This document shows positions 52,001-60,643 of a DNA stretch of 64,000 nucleotides, one piece after another. The stretch comes from Hymenolepis diminuta. Taxonomy: Eukaryota > Platyhelminthes > Cestoda > Cyclophyllidea > Hymenolepididae. Numbering within the stretch: position 1 is the stretch's first letter; each line of letters begins with the position of its first letter. The notes under the pieces are model-generated. The model worked only from the letters and a program-made list of their open reading frames with translations. It ran no database searches and was not told where the DNA came from. The translations under genes and the position numbers were made by a program. The DNA lies in NCBI GenBank assembly GCA_900708905.1, contig CAADRB010000056.1, forward strand, positions 254,187 to 318,186, in the 5' to 3' direction.

Positions 52001-55000
52001 TAGCTAATTGCTCTTTTATTTTTTATATTCTCGTACAGCCTAGCACTTCATCCCCTAGAGTATCGGTTTGTCTCCTGCAGTAGTGGAGATGGCCTACTAA
52101 AGATCTGGGAACTCGGTCATTCAATGCATGACAGACAGCAACACTTTGAAATCGAGGAGGCGAATATTCTAGATTCTCCCGACAGCGATCCCAAGCGGAC
52201 GTCAAGTAGTGATGACAATATCCTTGAAGATAACACCCCCGTAACTGGCGCCTTCATACCCTCACGGTCTCTCTCCACTTATACCGTCCAACCTGCTCCC
52301 AATAGTAGTGAAGACAAATCTAGCTGTAGAGTAAGTTGTATTTTGTATTGTATTTTCCTGCTGTCACCATTGTTAATTTTCATTTTCTTTTCCGATTTTA
52401 GTATCTAGTATGGACAGATGGGGGAAGTTGTGTTGCAACTCTGGCTAATCGATCATCCATCAGCCTGATTGACATGACAGTCTGTTGTCAGCGCGCTTGT
52501 TTCCCTATCAAAATTAGCGAAATTGGTTCGCCTATCTATCTAACTGGTTCATCTGTGGCGTTCTGTAGTAATGGCAGTAATCCTTTGCAAGCCTACTCAT
52601 ATTGTGGTACTGATCGAAATCTCGTTGTCTATTCTACGGCTGGAGGGCGAATTGTTGGTCAAGACGTTCGAAGTCATGAACCTGCCTGGACTCTAAACCT
52701 AGGATTCGATTATGGTAATCATATTAATCATTTAATCAAATAGATAGCATAATCCTACTTAAACTTCGGCTTCCTCTTCTGTTTCTTTTCTTTCTGTAGT
52801 GATTATTACTGATGTGATTTGTATTTGGATGTGAACGTGTTAAGGAGAAAATTTAATCATGTAAAATTATAGAATATTTTCCTTGGCAAATTAATATTTG
52901 TATTTTCTTATTATTATTCTAAATAACTCTTATCTCTTCCACTGTTCGCGTGAACTAACATGAATTACTTCATACGGTATATAGTTCGAATCGAACTGTA
53001 AGAAGTTTTCGCTTTGGCAACGAGAATTTGTGTTTTCCTTATTCTCTGGCTGGGATTTCGGCTTGTAGATTGTAAAAGAACTTTCTTTTCACGCTCCTAT
53101 TTCTGTTCCATTTTGTGTTCAAGAAACCAGTTTCGAATATGTCCTATCAATTAGATACAGTGGCTTTTAGTATCTGTCTTTTTCTACACTACTAGTTTAA
53201 CTTTTTTACAACAGTCTCTAAGTTCATTTATTTATGGCTTTCAAACACTCATCTTGATTACTAGGATGCTTATCTTTTTATCAACTCGAAGTCACTTGCT
53301 TTCAATTTAATCTACTAACTGATCAATTTAATCTCTTGTCGAACATAGTAAAAAATAACAGCGATAATCCGTTTAGCTATAAAGCGCTAGTGTACACTTT
53401 GATATTTGAACAAGCGGATGCATGGTTTTAAGGTCTCAATTTTGGCGAGAGGTTAGTGGGATTTTGTCAGTGGTATTCAAGATTTCATGTTTCTACCCCG
53501 CTCAGATTGTATAATATGTGCTATCGTTTTTCTCCATGTTCGAGCATTTATTAAGTTCATATGCCTGCAATCTCCGGAATTAAATAACTCAGTCTTAAGA
53601 CTCCCTCAAAGATTTCTTGATTGAACATCGGCTTAAGTCGGTATCGAGTGCGGTATTGATTCAATTGCCCATAGTTTTAAAATGTCGCAACTTGTGAAAA
53701 TAGATTGTTTACTAAGAATTTAAAGATGCTTATAAATATCAAATTGTTTATCACTTTTAAAACAGAAGTTGATTGGAAAGCATTACGAATTCATCAACGT
53801 AAGAGAAAGAAAAACCGCCAAGTTATGGACTTTTCCAGCCTGACGAATTTCACTACCTCGAGGTATGAAGACTACGGAGCATATATTAATGGTGAGAGCA
53901 GAGAAAAGGCAGCAGCCTCGAGATTGACAGGTCGAAGATCGTATCTTATTAATAGAATAAGACAAATTCCATAGATAGTCTATGGGCCGAAATGAATAAT
54001 ATGCAAAAAAGAATTTGAATATTAGGTTGAATCGGGAAGCTAATTGTAATTGTTAGATGTGGGTAGGAAATAAAGTCATTTTGTCATTATTTTCATACTT
54101 GCTTGATCCTACATAATGAGCAGTTTTCAGCACAGTAAAACTTTGGGCTTAGGACCTGAATTTTTTGCATCTTCAATTCTACAATTCCATTTTTTGCCTG
54201 TAGGATTGATTACTTGTCTCGCTGTGCATAGTGGACATACATGGTTAACGGCCGGCACTCATCACGCTAAACTGATAAATTGGGACCTGCGGTATCAGCG
54301 TCCCATCTCCGAATTCGAATTACCAAGGGTTGATAATTTCCCTGTATCATTCACCAAATTAAAAATATACGATGTTGATACGCGGTCAACTTTGGTTAGT
54401 TAGCTGTTTGTACATGCTTCATAGTTATTAAGTAGTTGAGAGTTTTTTTAACTTGGTTTCGATCCCTTTTAGATCTGTGCGGCGACTAATCATCTTAACG
54501 AGGTCGTACTTTTCGATTTGCAAGATGCTCAACCAGGTCAATCTTGCAAAAGGCAAGTAGCTGCCACACTATCTGAAAGTATAAACATGAAGCGAGGTGT
54601 CCGAAGCCTCCTTGTTTTGCCGCATTCAACACAAATTAGGGGTAAAGATGGCGTAAGACCTCTGCCCAATCTTGTAACTGGTGGAGATGACTATCGGCTA
54701 CGTTATTGGAATCTCAATGCGCCGGAAGAATCTGCTGTTTTGGCATGGGAAGGCATGGAGTGTCGACCAAGACCTCGAGTCACCTTTGAGTAAGCCAGCG
54801 ATTAGATTTACATATTACTTAATTATTATCAGTAGTCAATATTATTTAATTTTCGTTTATTTTAGTGAGGAGCTCTTAGTCAACTTTAAATTTGTTTGCG
54901 AATATGAGCAGTACCCTATCCCTAGACGAACACCTTATCAACAGTCCCGTCATTTCAAAAAGTCGGTTTCTTTGCAGTCGACTGTCCCAGAGGTGTCTCC

Positions 55001-55139
55001 TTATGTCCGTTTAGAGATGGGAGAGGTCACGTTGGGTCATACGAACATGATCAGTGATTTGGTCAACCTAACCAGTGATGGAGGCTGCAATTTCCTTGTC
55101 TCGGCTGCTATGAATGGAGTTGTTAAAATTTGGAAGTAG
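31009..55139 (+). CDS. PIK3R4: VPS15/PIK3R4, regulatory pseudokinase of the VPS34 PI3-kinase complex
   Basis: Twenty exons: 31009-31142, 31188-31334, 32269-32437, 35287-35577, 36269-36567, 36642-36771, 38852-39033, 42637-43245, 43333-43411, 44445-44678, 44751-45002, 45213-45433, 46907-47189, 49270-49510, 50576-50993, 52039-52330, 52402-52714, 54204-54394, 54473-54789, 54866-55139. All phases agree and give 1,691 residues (human about 1,358). The N-terminus MGNE is a myristoylation signal. In the kinase-like domain (about 25-390), HGDIKPQN (154-161) replaces HRD and DPA (174-176) replaces DFG; IGTRPFL and KRWIAFQ match VPS15. Helical HEAT-like repeats span about 450-915, followed by a linker with low-complexity inserts. 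HLHEHKAG opens the WD40 propeller (about 1215-1691), with LLKIW and a terminal VKIWK. VPS15 anchors VPS34 and Beclin on endosomes and autophagosomes. Uncertain points are the exon-14 donor (49510 or 49588) and a possible missing exon near the gap at 46067. Confidence 0.95.
31335..32268. other. VPS15 intron 2
   Basis: Intron of 934 bp. On the minus strand at about 32115-32176 there is a possible tRNA-derived SINE relic. A short block near 31541-31572 (cagcctataccttc...cttcactacga) recurs at about 51085-51122. Confidence 0.5.
32115..32176 (-). repeat. Possible tRNA-derived SINE relic
   Basis: The reverse complement begins GTGCACCAATGGTCAAGGTGC, which resembles the A-box region of the better copy at 38277-38345. 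The B-box is not clear. Confidence 0.25.
32438..35286. other. VPS15 intron 3
   Basis: A 2.8-kb AT-rich intron. An open frame at 33387-33602 has no recognisable domain. No repeat or RNA gene was seen. Confidence 0.45.
35578..36268. other. VPS15 intron 4
   Basis: Intron of 691 bp, beginning GTGAG and ending ttcatttcacag. No further feature seen. Confidence 0.5.
36772..38851. other. VPS15 intron 6
   Basis: A 2.1-kb intron that holds the clearest SINE-like relic of the window (38277-38345, minus strand). Otherwise unremarkable and AT-rich. Confidence 0.5.
38277..38345 (-). repeat. tRNA-derived SINE-like relic
   Basis: On the minus strand TGACTAAGCGGTTAAAGTG (38330-38312) resembles the A-box arm of Leu/Ser tRNAs (TGGCCGAGTGGTTAAGGCG), and GGGGTCACGAGATCAGTGC (38295-38277) lies where a B-box would be, but only 16 nt separate the two. 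Related fragments are at 32115-32176 and 44140-44205. It is not a working tRNA: no acceptor stem pairs. Confidence 0.4.
39034..42636. other. VPS15 intron 7
   Basis: A 3.6-kb intron with a decayed coding sequence on the minus strand (39190-39880) and open frames on the plus strand at 40430-40621 and 40910-41203 that could be other protein-derived relics, with no recognised family. Confidence 0.5.
39190..39880 (-). pseudogene. Decayed protein-coding relic of unknown family inside a VPS15 intron
   Basis: Read on the minus strand, broken open segments follow each other in different frames. One contains [18 protein letters not shown], another [18 protein letters not shown] ending in a stop, and a third, the longest at about 56 codons, contains [35 protein letters not shown] and [11 protein letters not shown]. 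Codon-like composition and such well-formed peptide segments are unlikely in random intron DNA. Stops and frameshifts separate the segments, so it is probably a dead retrocopy or pseudogene. The pattern [16 protein letters not shown] is vaguely like a Tudor strand (VxxVDYGN), which is a guess only. It runs opposite to VPS15. Confidence 0.5.
43610..43850 (+). repeat. Degenerate direct repeat, copy 1
   Basis: Shares with 48395-48640, in order: tttaaccgctc.gaa / tcaaaccgctcagaa, gcacttctgcaatgatgcatcatctttgcac / gcacatacttctgtagaaattcatcattaccttcgcac, and attttttataggaa...tacttttcaa / tttttttataggaa...tacttctcaa. Old duplication. Confidence 0.45.
44140..44205 (+). repeat. Possible tRNA-derived SINE relic
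   Basis: Plus-strand GGTGGTGCATTGGTCGATGCGC followed 14 nt later by GAGGTTATGAGATCGATATGC, which parallels the A- and B-box parts of 38277-38345. Eroded. Confidence 0.3.
45003..45212 (+). other. GC-AG intron in VPS15 (intron 11)
   Basis: The donor reads GAG|GCAAGT at 45003 and the acceptor cctaacttttag ends at 45212. Reading through meets a TGA nine bases into the intron, while the GC donor joins HIRE to [11 protein letters not shown] in phase, matching the helical region of VPS15. No GT donor nearby keeps the frame. Confidence 0.75.
45434..46906. other. VPS15 intron 12 with assembly gap
   Basis: Intron of about 1.5 kb with 50 N at 46067-46116. An open frame at 46301-46588 has no splice context and no known domain. 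A 50-60-bp block (tagttaaata...ttttaagc.gct.t.tggtag) occurs twice, near 46591 and 46799. A short exon could be hidden in the gap. Confidence 0.5.
46067..46116. other. Assembly gap (50 N)
   Basis: Run of exactly 50 N bases inside VPS15 intron 12, probably of arbitrary length. Confidence 0.98.
47190..49269. other. VPS15 intron 13
   Basis: A 2.1-kb intron with the second copy of the degenerate repeat (48395-48640). The open frame at 47245-47472 lies directly after the donor and shows no recognised domain. Confidence 0.45.
48395..48640 (+). repeat. Degenerate direct repeat, copy 2
   Basis: Partner of 43610-43850, same orientation, 4.8 kb apart, in another VPS15 intron. Confidence 0.45.
49511..50575. 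other. VPS15 intron 14
   Basis: About 1 kb. The exact 5' border is uncertain: CCTG|GTTTGC at 49511 and CCTG|GTGATT at 49589 are both in the right phase, and the 78 bp between them would add 26 codons. Confidence 0.5.
50994..52038. other. VPS15 intron 15
   Basis: Intron of 1,045 bp. A 59-bp exon-like stretch at 51743-51801 has good splice sites but would put a TAG in frame, so it is treated as intronic. The short block near 51085 is shared with intron 2. Confidence 0.5.
52715..54203. other. VPS15 intron 17 with an LTR-like insertion
   Basis: A 1.5-kb intron containing the family-C LTR-like block at 52838-53127. The open frame at 53705-53974 has no splice context. Confidence 0.5.
52838..53127 (+). 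repeat. LTR-like block, family C, in a VPS15 intron
   Basis: Begins TGTTAAGGAGAAAAT, close to the start TGTCAAGGAGAAAAT of the 3' LTR at 59711. It shares a middle part (gaactaac...aat.ac.tc.tac) with that LTR and a longer part with 13560-13790. The right end was set by the 290-bp length of the 59711 LTR and is not certain; no target-site duplication was found. Confidence 0.5.
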
Positions 55140-55278
55140 ATTATACCTGTAATATTTGTATTCTGATTGCATTTTCCTCCCCGCCACTCTTAGCCACCTG
55201 ATTACCCATGACGAAATAGTAATTATCTAATCCCTCAACGTAACTGTCTTTCATATGCATGAGTGACGGCTATTTATG

Positions 55279-55284
55279 AATAAA
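55279..55284 (+). terminator. Poly(A) signal of VPS15
   Basis: AATAAA 140 bp after the TAG at 55137-55139. Another AATAAA is near 55349. Confidence 0.6.
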
Positions 55285-56669
55285 TTGTTGATTTTTATGC
55301 AGTTAACTATCTCGTCTTCTTACACTTGGATTAATCTTAGACAATGAATAATAAAATATTTTTTAATCAATAGTAGAAGTATGCCTACTACTCGAACCCT
55401 GCTGAATCCTGTTAGCCTAAAAATCTTCTCGTCGAATATAAAGAAGAAATTGATCATACAATAACTTCTCATTTTTCTAGTGTCCGATGTGTACTTTCAT
55501 TTATTCATTCCAAATCCAAAGCTGTGTAACGAAGTAAAGAGAAATTTGTTCCATGAGTAGAACCTTCAGAATCAAAGGTTGCCATTTAAAGATGGAAAGA
55601 ATTTCAAAATATGGGAAAAGGAATCGTAAGGTCTCTAGGATCTCTTTATTCAATGTACTAGAATTTGAAAGTTACGCATCCTATTTCCCATTTCGTATCC
55701 TCGATTCCATCTTTAACTAAAATGACTTATTATTGTTAATAAAAACTGACGTCCAATTCTATGTTGATAAGGTATTTTAATGCTCGGAGAGAGAGAGTGA
55801 AAGAATATAGGAAGTTGCAATCCTATTCTAAGATAATTTTATAGAACTAAAAATTTGCGTAATGGCTAGAAGACGAAATCATGTAACCGAGTGGTTTTAA
55901 TAATACCTTCATCCAGACGCAATAGCGCTAAAAAGTCTATGTTCCTCAGTAAGATTCCTCTGATGTAAAGGCAACTAAATCATGTTCGTAGAAGTATTTC
56001 GGTTCTATTTGCTTCAAATCCTATCAAATAGGTTGTGACCATGGTTTCAGTTATCAGATTTTCCTCCTTAGTTCTTCGCAAAGTAAACACCAGTGCTTGT
56101 AGTATTCAAGAATTTACCGAAATACCTATTATTTGGGAAAAATACAGATTTTTAACTAGAAAGTATTTATACTGTAGAAAAGATGAAAAGTACTTTAATA
56201 ATGGGTCCGTGGGGTTTTAATTAAAGTGAAGCATACATTCATTTGAACTCCGAATTTGGTAGGTTACCAACATTTTTAATAGGTATTGTTCACTACGTCC
56301 TGCTCTTTTATTCCAAGATTATATATCAGAAATTAACCCCTGGGTTCATGAGTGAATTATTATCGGGGCTTATTCATCGATTAGTCATTCCCTCTCGGTA
56401 AATTTTTCGAATTAACCAAAACCATGAGGCTGATACTAAATTTTTCATCAGAGCAAAGCCCTACGATTAATCAATGGACAACATCAAATATTCTAAATTT
56501 TGGACAAAATAAACGAAAAAATGGAAGATTACGAAAGTTAGAACTTTAAATACTTTGTCCACTTGCCTCGGAAAAAGTAAAAAGAACTAATATCTTTGAG
56601 TTTGCCTCTCTTCTCTGCCATTTTGCGGATATTTGGGATTGAACTGGAATCACATTATTTAGCGGCGTA
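55285..56669. other. Spacer between VPS15 and the Gypsy relic
   Basis: No gene recognised. A GA-rich run lies near 55786-55800. The 5' LTR and primer site of the element that follows should lie here but could not be recognised, so they are lost or too eroded. Confidence 0.4.
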
Positions 56670-56689
56670 GTTTAAAACTTTATATTTTA

Positions 56690-57590
56690 AAAACTAATGC
56701 AGATAATATATTCGAAAATAGATAAGTTTGAACAAGTCATGCAAAAACATCAAGAAAGTTTTATTAACGTGATGAAACACAGGAACAACAGGAAAATTTC
56801 TTAAAACTGATCTGAACCTGAATCCTAGACAATCAGAAAGTTCCATCCCAAAATTGTGCTCTGACGGCCTCGTTTAATAGATCAGTGAATCTCAGCATGA
56901 TAAATGAAAGATGTGTTCAGAAAAGACCTGGCTGACATCGCCGAGGAGGAAAGAGTTAGTCTCCTTCGACGATTGGCCTAAAAAACTACATTAGTCCAAT
57001 GAACTGGATGATCTCAAATTTGTGGAAGCAGTATACATCCTCTGCGAACTGTTTTGTGAAAAATCATCTGAATTTCGAAAGTCCTTCAAATGTCTAACAT
57101 TGACTAAGAGGCCTGATGAGGATTGGATTAATTATTTTACTCAGATAAATAAAAATTTTGAACAATCAGACCTTAGATCTATTTCAGTCACTTTAAGTGC
57201 CTTTTGTTCCCATATGATTTCTGCTATGCGAATCCCCGCGTAAAAATTCCTAACACACTAGAACGGAATCATGATATCACCTTACAGGATTTTGGTAATG
57301 AACGTCGAAGAATGAATCTCATCCTGGATGACACAGCTATGATCCAACAGAACGCCGGTGAACATGGTTGTCAAAAAAACTGTACAACCCTCTGGGAAGA
57401 AGCACAGTCAAGAAATATTTCAAACAAAAAACCGTCATTACCGTGCTGATTATGCGGCGAAATGTACTACTAACAAGATTATCCTTATAGAAATCATATT
57501 TGTTATGTCTGTGGAAAGAAAAGGCACAAAGAAGCAAAATGCCCTAGCTGTACGAGGGGTCACTCAACGAAAAAGATAACTGGAAAGCCC
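56690..57590 (+). pseudogene. Gypsy gag relic with CCHC zinc knuckle
   Basis: Broken frames contain FRKDLADIAEEERVSLLRRL, KRPDEDWINYFTQINKNFEQ and a terminal CYVCGKKRHKEAKC (CX2CX4HX4C zinc knuckle, about 57500-57545). Gag forms the particle and its knuckle binds RNA. At least two stops and frame changes separate the segments. Confidence 0.8.
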
Positions 57591-57669
57591 ACTGGATTTT
57601 TCAATTCTCTCAGTGTCGTCAGTTCAACGTTTAAAGACAGTAGTTCTAACTGACGATAGTATATAATCT

Positions 57670-57760
57670 TGATGGTTAATTATAAGGAAATCAAGCTGAA
57701 ATTGGATACTGTCTCCGATGTTACTTTGACCTCAAGAAAGACATGGAGAATCTTGGGCCC
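57670..57760 (+). pseudogene. Gypsy aspartic protease relic
   Basis: The frame around 57675-57745 reads KEIKLKLDTVSDVTLTS. The active-site triplet DTG is changed to DTV, which would abolish catalysis. Only the N-terminal part of the protease can be followed. Confidence 0.7.
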
Positions 57761-58259
57761 GTCCGGTGCTGAAACCGACAAACAGTATAGCCTGAAATGT
57801 TTCTGATGACGCCTTGAATTTGGAAGGTGAACCTAACTGTCAAGCCTGCTATGATGAATAGCAAATCACTGCAAAATGCTTCGTAACAAATCAACCTGAC
57901 TTGCATCTTTTGGGTCTCGATTTTGTACGAATTGAAGCTGCTGAAGCAGATCACCCACTTTCCTGCCAAAAAGTCATCTGTAACTCAGGTGATAGAACCG
58001 AAAACCAGCTAGAAAAAGGTCGGAAGGCGGAATACAATCACAAGGGGAATTTCAACGAATCTGTTAATAAAACCAGATATGAGAAGGGATTCCAATACTG
58101 GAATGACTGCAGATGAAAAGGACACAAAAAACGATTTTCTTCAGTCTTCGGAGACAGCCCAAGTCGATGCACGAAAATGATAGCAAAACTATACTTGAAA
58201 GAAAATGCGAAACTAATTTTCCGTCCGAAGCATACAGTTCCCTTCTCTGCAAAACAAAG

Positions 58260-58570
58260 CGTAGTGGGCCGTGCCAATTGTGGTTGTACGAATACAGAAT
58301 GGCAACGTTCGTTTTTATGCCGATTTTTTCACTGGTCCGAATGCAGATCTTGAAGATTACCACCATCCACTTTCCGCTACTAATGATATATTTGTAACCT
58401 TCAACGGAGACACATGTTTTGCGAATTTAGATTTATCAGAGGCTTATCTGCAAGTCGAGTTCGATCCAGAACGTCGAGAACACTTGACCATCAATACGCA
58501 GCGGTGTCCATGTCAATTTGCCCTTCAGCGGGACTCAGTCATCGGAAAAACCGTGAAATTTGTGTAAACG
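58260..58570 (+). pseudogene. Gypsy reverse transcriptase fragment
   Basis: Frame with NGNVRFYADFFTGPNADLED, FANLDLSEAYLQVEF and HLTINTQR, the fingers and first palm aspartate region of a Gypsy RT. It stops at 58565-58567. The palm YxDD box and RNase H are not present downstream: the sequence passes almost directly to the spacer before the integrase. Confidence 0.85.
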
Positions 58571-58649
58571 AAATAGCCATCTTCATAAGTAAAAAGAGAC
58601 TTGTTGGATCTTTTCCACCACCGTAAGGCATTCCTTATTACCAACTCCT

Positions 58650-59420
58650 GCTTGATTTTTAATGAGGAAGAAGTCATAATCGCCGCAGTCAGGCAAAGAG
58701 TTCTTCGACAATCTTACTCTAGTCATCCAGGAATAAATCGAATGAAAACGTTAGCCGGAGGGTACATATACTGACTGGGAATGAACAAAGACATAGGAAC
58801 TACTACTCAAGGGCTGCCTCAAATATCAAAAGCCCAAAACCAAAACCTTGATCTCCAATGGAAACGCCACAGGGTAGAGTGCATGCTGACTATGCTGTCC
58901 TGTTAATGGTGCTGCCCAATTATTATTGGTAGACTCACACTCCAAATGGCCGAAAATGATACCCATACCGTCAATAAATACAGTGGCGACTATCAGCGCC
59001 CTTGATCTCATCTTCACGATGCATGGTTTCCCAAAGACTCTGGTATCAGATAATGGAGCAGACAGCTCTGTTCATTCCAGTTCGAAAAATACCACAGACG
59101 GAGTTGTTGATCAAGTGCGTTTACCTTCATATTCCCCATAATCAAACAGTCTGACAGAGCACTTTGTCGACACACTCAAAAGAATCTTACTGAAGACAAA
59201 AGAGGAGGGGTCGGCTGAGGAAGTTACTCGAAAATTCATACTGACCAACAGGGCGACTCCTCATCCGATGCTGGGTTGTAAATTCTATGCAGAACTACTA
59301 ATGAGCAGAACGGTCCGAACCATCAACTGTTCTATGATACCGAAGAACAAGACAAATTAATTAGTGAAAAGTCATAAAAGAGGTGTGGTATTTGCTCGTG
59401 ATTTCCGAATCGGTCTCTCC
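58650..59420 (+). pseudogene. Gypsy integrase relic
   Basis: SSHPGINRMKTLAGGYIYW is the N-terminal zinc-domain part. LLLVDSHSKWPKM and TLVSDNGA carry the first two acidic residues of the DDE core. Stops and frameshifts break it throughout; the last part at about 59380 to 59420 (GVVFARDFRIGLSWTAG) is a typical C-terminal stretch. Confidence 0.8.
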
Positions 59421-59697
59421 TGGACGGCTGGAACTATGGTAAGACATCCGGACAGATGATTCCATTTGGATCAGGCAAAGAAATCACTTGAGACCACGTA
59501 TTACGGGAACTAAATAAACGCCAGCATTAAATCAGTTACCCCCTGTTAGACACATTCAAACTTCTAGCAGGTAAATTGGATGAGGCCTGAGAAAGAACTC
59601 CAGAACAACAGATTACGCTGCTCAAAAAGGACTACTCGAAAATCTAGAACACTCCAGATAAGTTCGAAATTGAAGACATACGAGGAAGGAGCAGCTT

Positions 59698-59710
59698 AGA
59701 AAAAGGGAGG
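59698..59710 (+). promoter_or_regulatory. Polypurine tract of the Gypsy element
   Basis: AGAAAAAGGGAGG directly before the TG of the 3' LTR. It marks the plus-strand primer site and confirms the LTR start at 59711. Confidence 0.8.
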
Positions 59711-60000
59711 TGTCAAGGAGAAAATGGAAGCATGCAAGTTACTGAGTTCCTTTTCTTGACATTATTAACATTTTATTTTATGTTTATATTGAAATCAACG
59801 TTTAATTATGGAACAGTTTGTCCGAACTAACGAATAACCTCGTACATTGCATAATTTCGTCGAGGCAACTGGATATTGCTTATGTAGTATTGGCATCTTT
59901 AAGATTGTCCTTTTCACTCTAGCGTTTTAGTGTTGACATTTTAGGATTGCTAGCTAGAATTGCATTATTTAACTTTCTATTTACTACACTAATCACTACA
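59711..60000 (+). mobile_element. 3' LTR of the Gypsy element (family C)
   Basis: A 290-bp block from TGTCAAGGAGAAAATGG to CACTACA. The start is fixed by the polypurine tract; the end is chosen by the CA and is less certain. It is related to 52838-53127. Confidence 0.7.
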
Positions 60001-60643
60001 GACAAAAAAGACGGGGGCTAATGATTCAAGAATTCACTGGCAACGGCATTAATCCCGTATTCATCACATTGTACCTGATGAGAGAAACCAATAGGGTTAA
60101 AGGGACTTAGACTTACTTAGTTGTTGATTGGATTAGTTTGGATCGCACACCGTATGCCAAGGGAAATGGGTGTAGATGAAAATTAGGATTTAAAGAAAAA
60201 TCCTGACGCAAATCTATCAAAAAACCCCATACCTCCATATGACCTTCAGACCATATCTCCCCCAAATTCTGTCATCTAATATGTCATTTACATTCTAGCG
60301 ACACTTATAAGGAAACCATAACTCGTTCACCCCGGCATTATCCAGTACAACCCCTTACTCAAATTGAACGCGTGACTCCTGCTATACAACTAACCGCAAT
60401 TATGCTAAGACCAAAGTTATGAGAAGTGGATCCCAACCTCTCTATCATCTCAAAAACACGCTAGTTCTAATTTATTCGAGATCTAGATTAACCAACTCGA
60501 CCTTGAAAGTTTCCAATCTCCATTTCTTTCTCCATCAATGTTTAGTTGAACAGCACTACTTAAATAAACAAGTAGCAGCAATTATCAAAAAATTATTAAC
60601 AAAACGCATTTACATGTACACACAAAAAGCGAGGTAACAGATC
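60001..60643. other. 3' flank of the spenito-like gene
   Basis: Minus-strand AATAAA at 60476-60471, 168 bp after the stop codon of the gene at 60644-62737, is the likely poly(A) signal. No other feature seen. Confidence 0.5.

Larger units (their letters stand above)
56670..60000 (+). mobile_element. Dead Gypsy-type LTR retrotransposon
   Basis: Remnants in the order Gag, protease, reverse transcriptase, integrase, polypurine tract, 3' LTR, as in Gypsy/Metaviridae. All parts carry stops and frameshifts. The 3' half of the RT and the RNase H are missing. The 5' LTR was not found. It lies between VPS15 and the spenito-like gene. The domain wording (for example ADFFTGPNADLEDYH in the RT) resembles elements common in flatworms. 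Confidence 0.88.
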
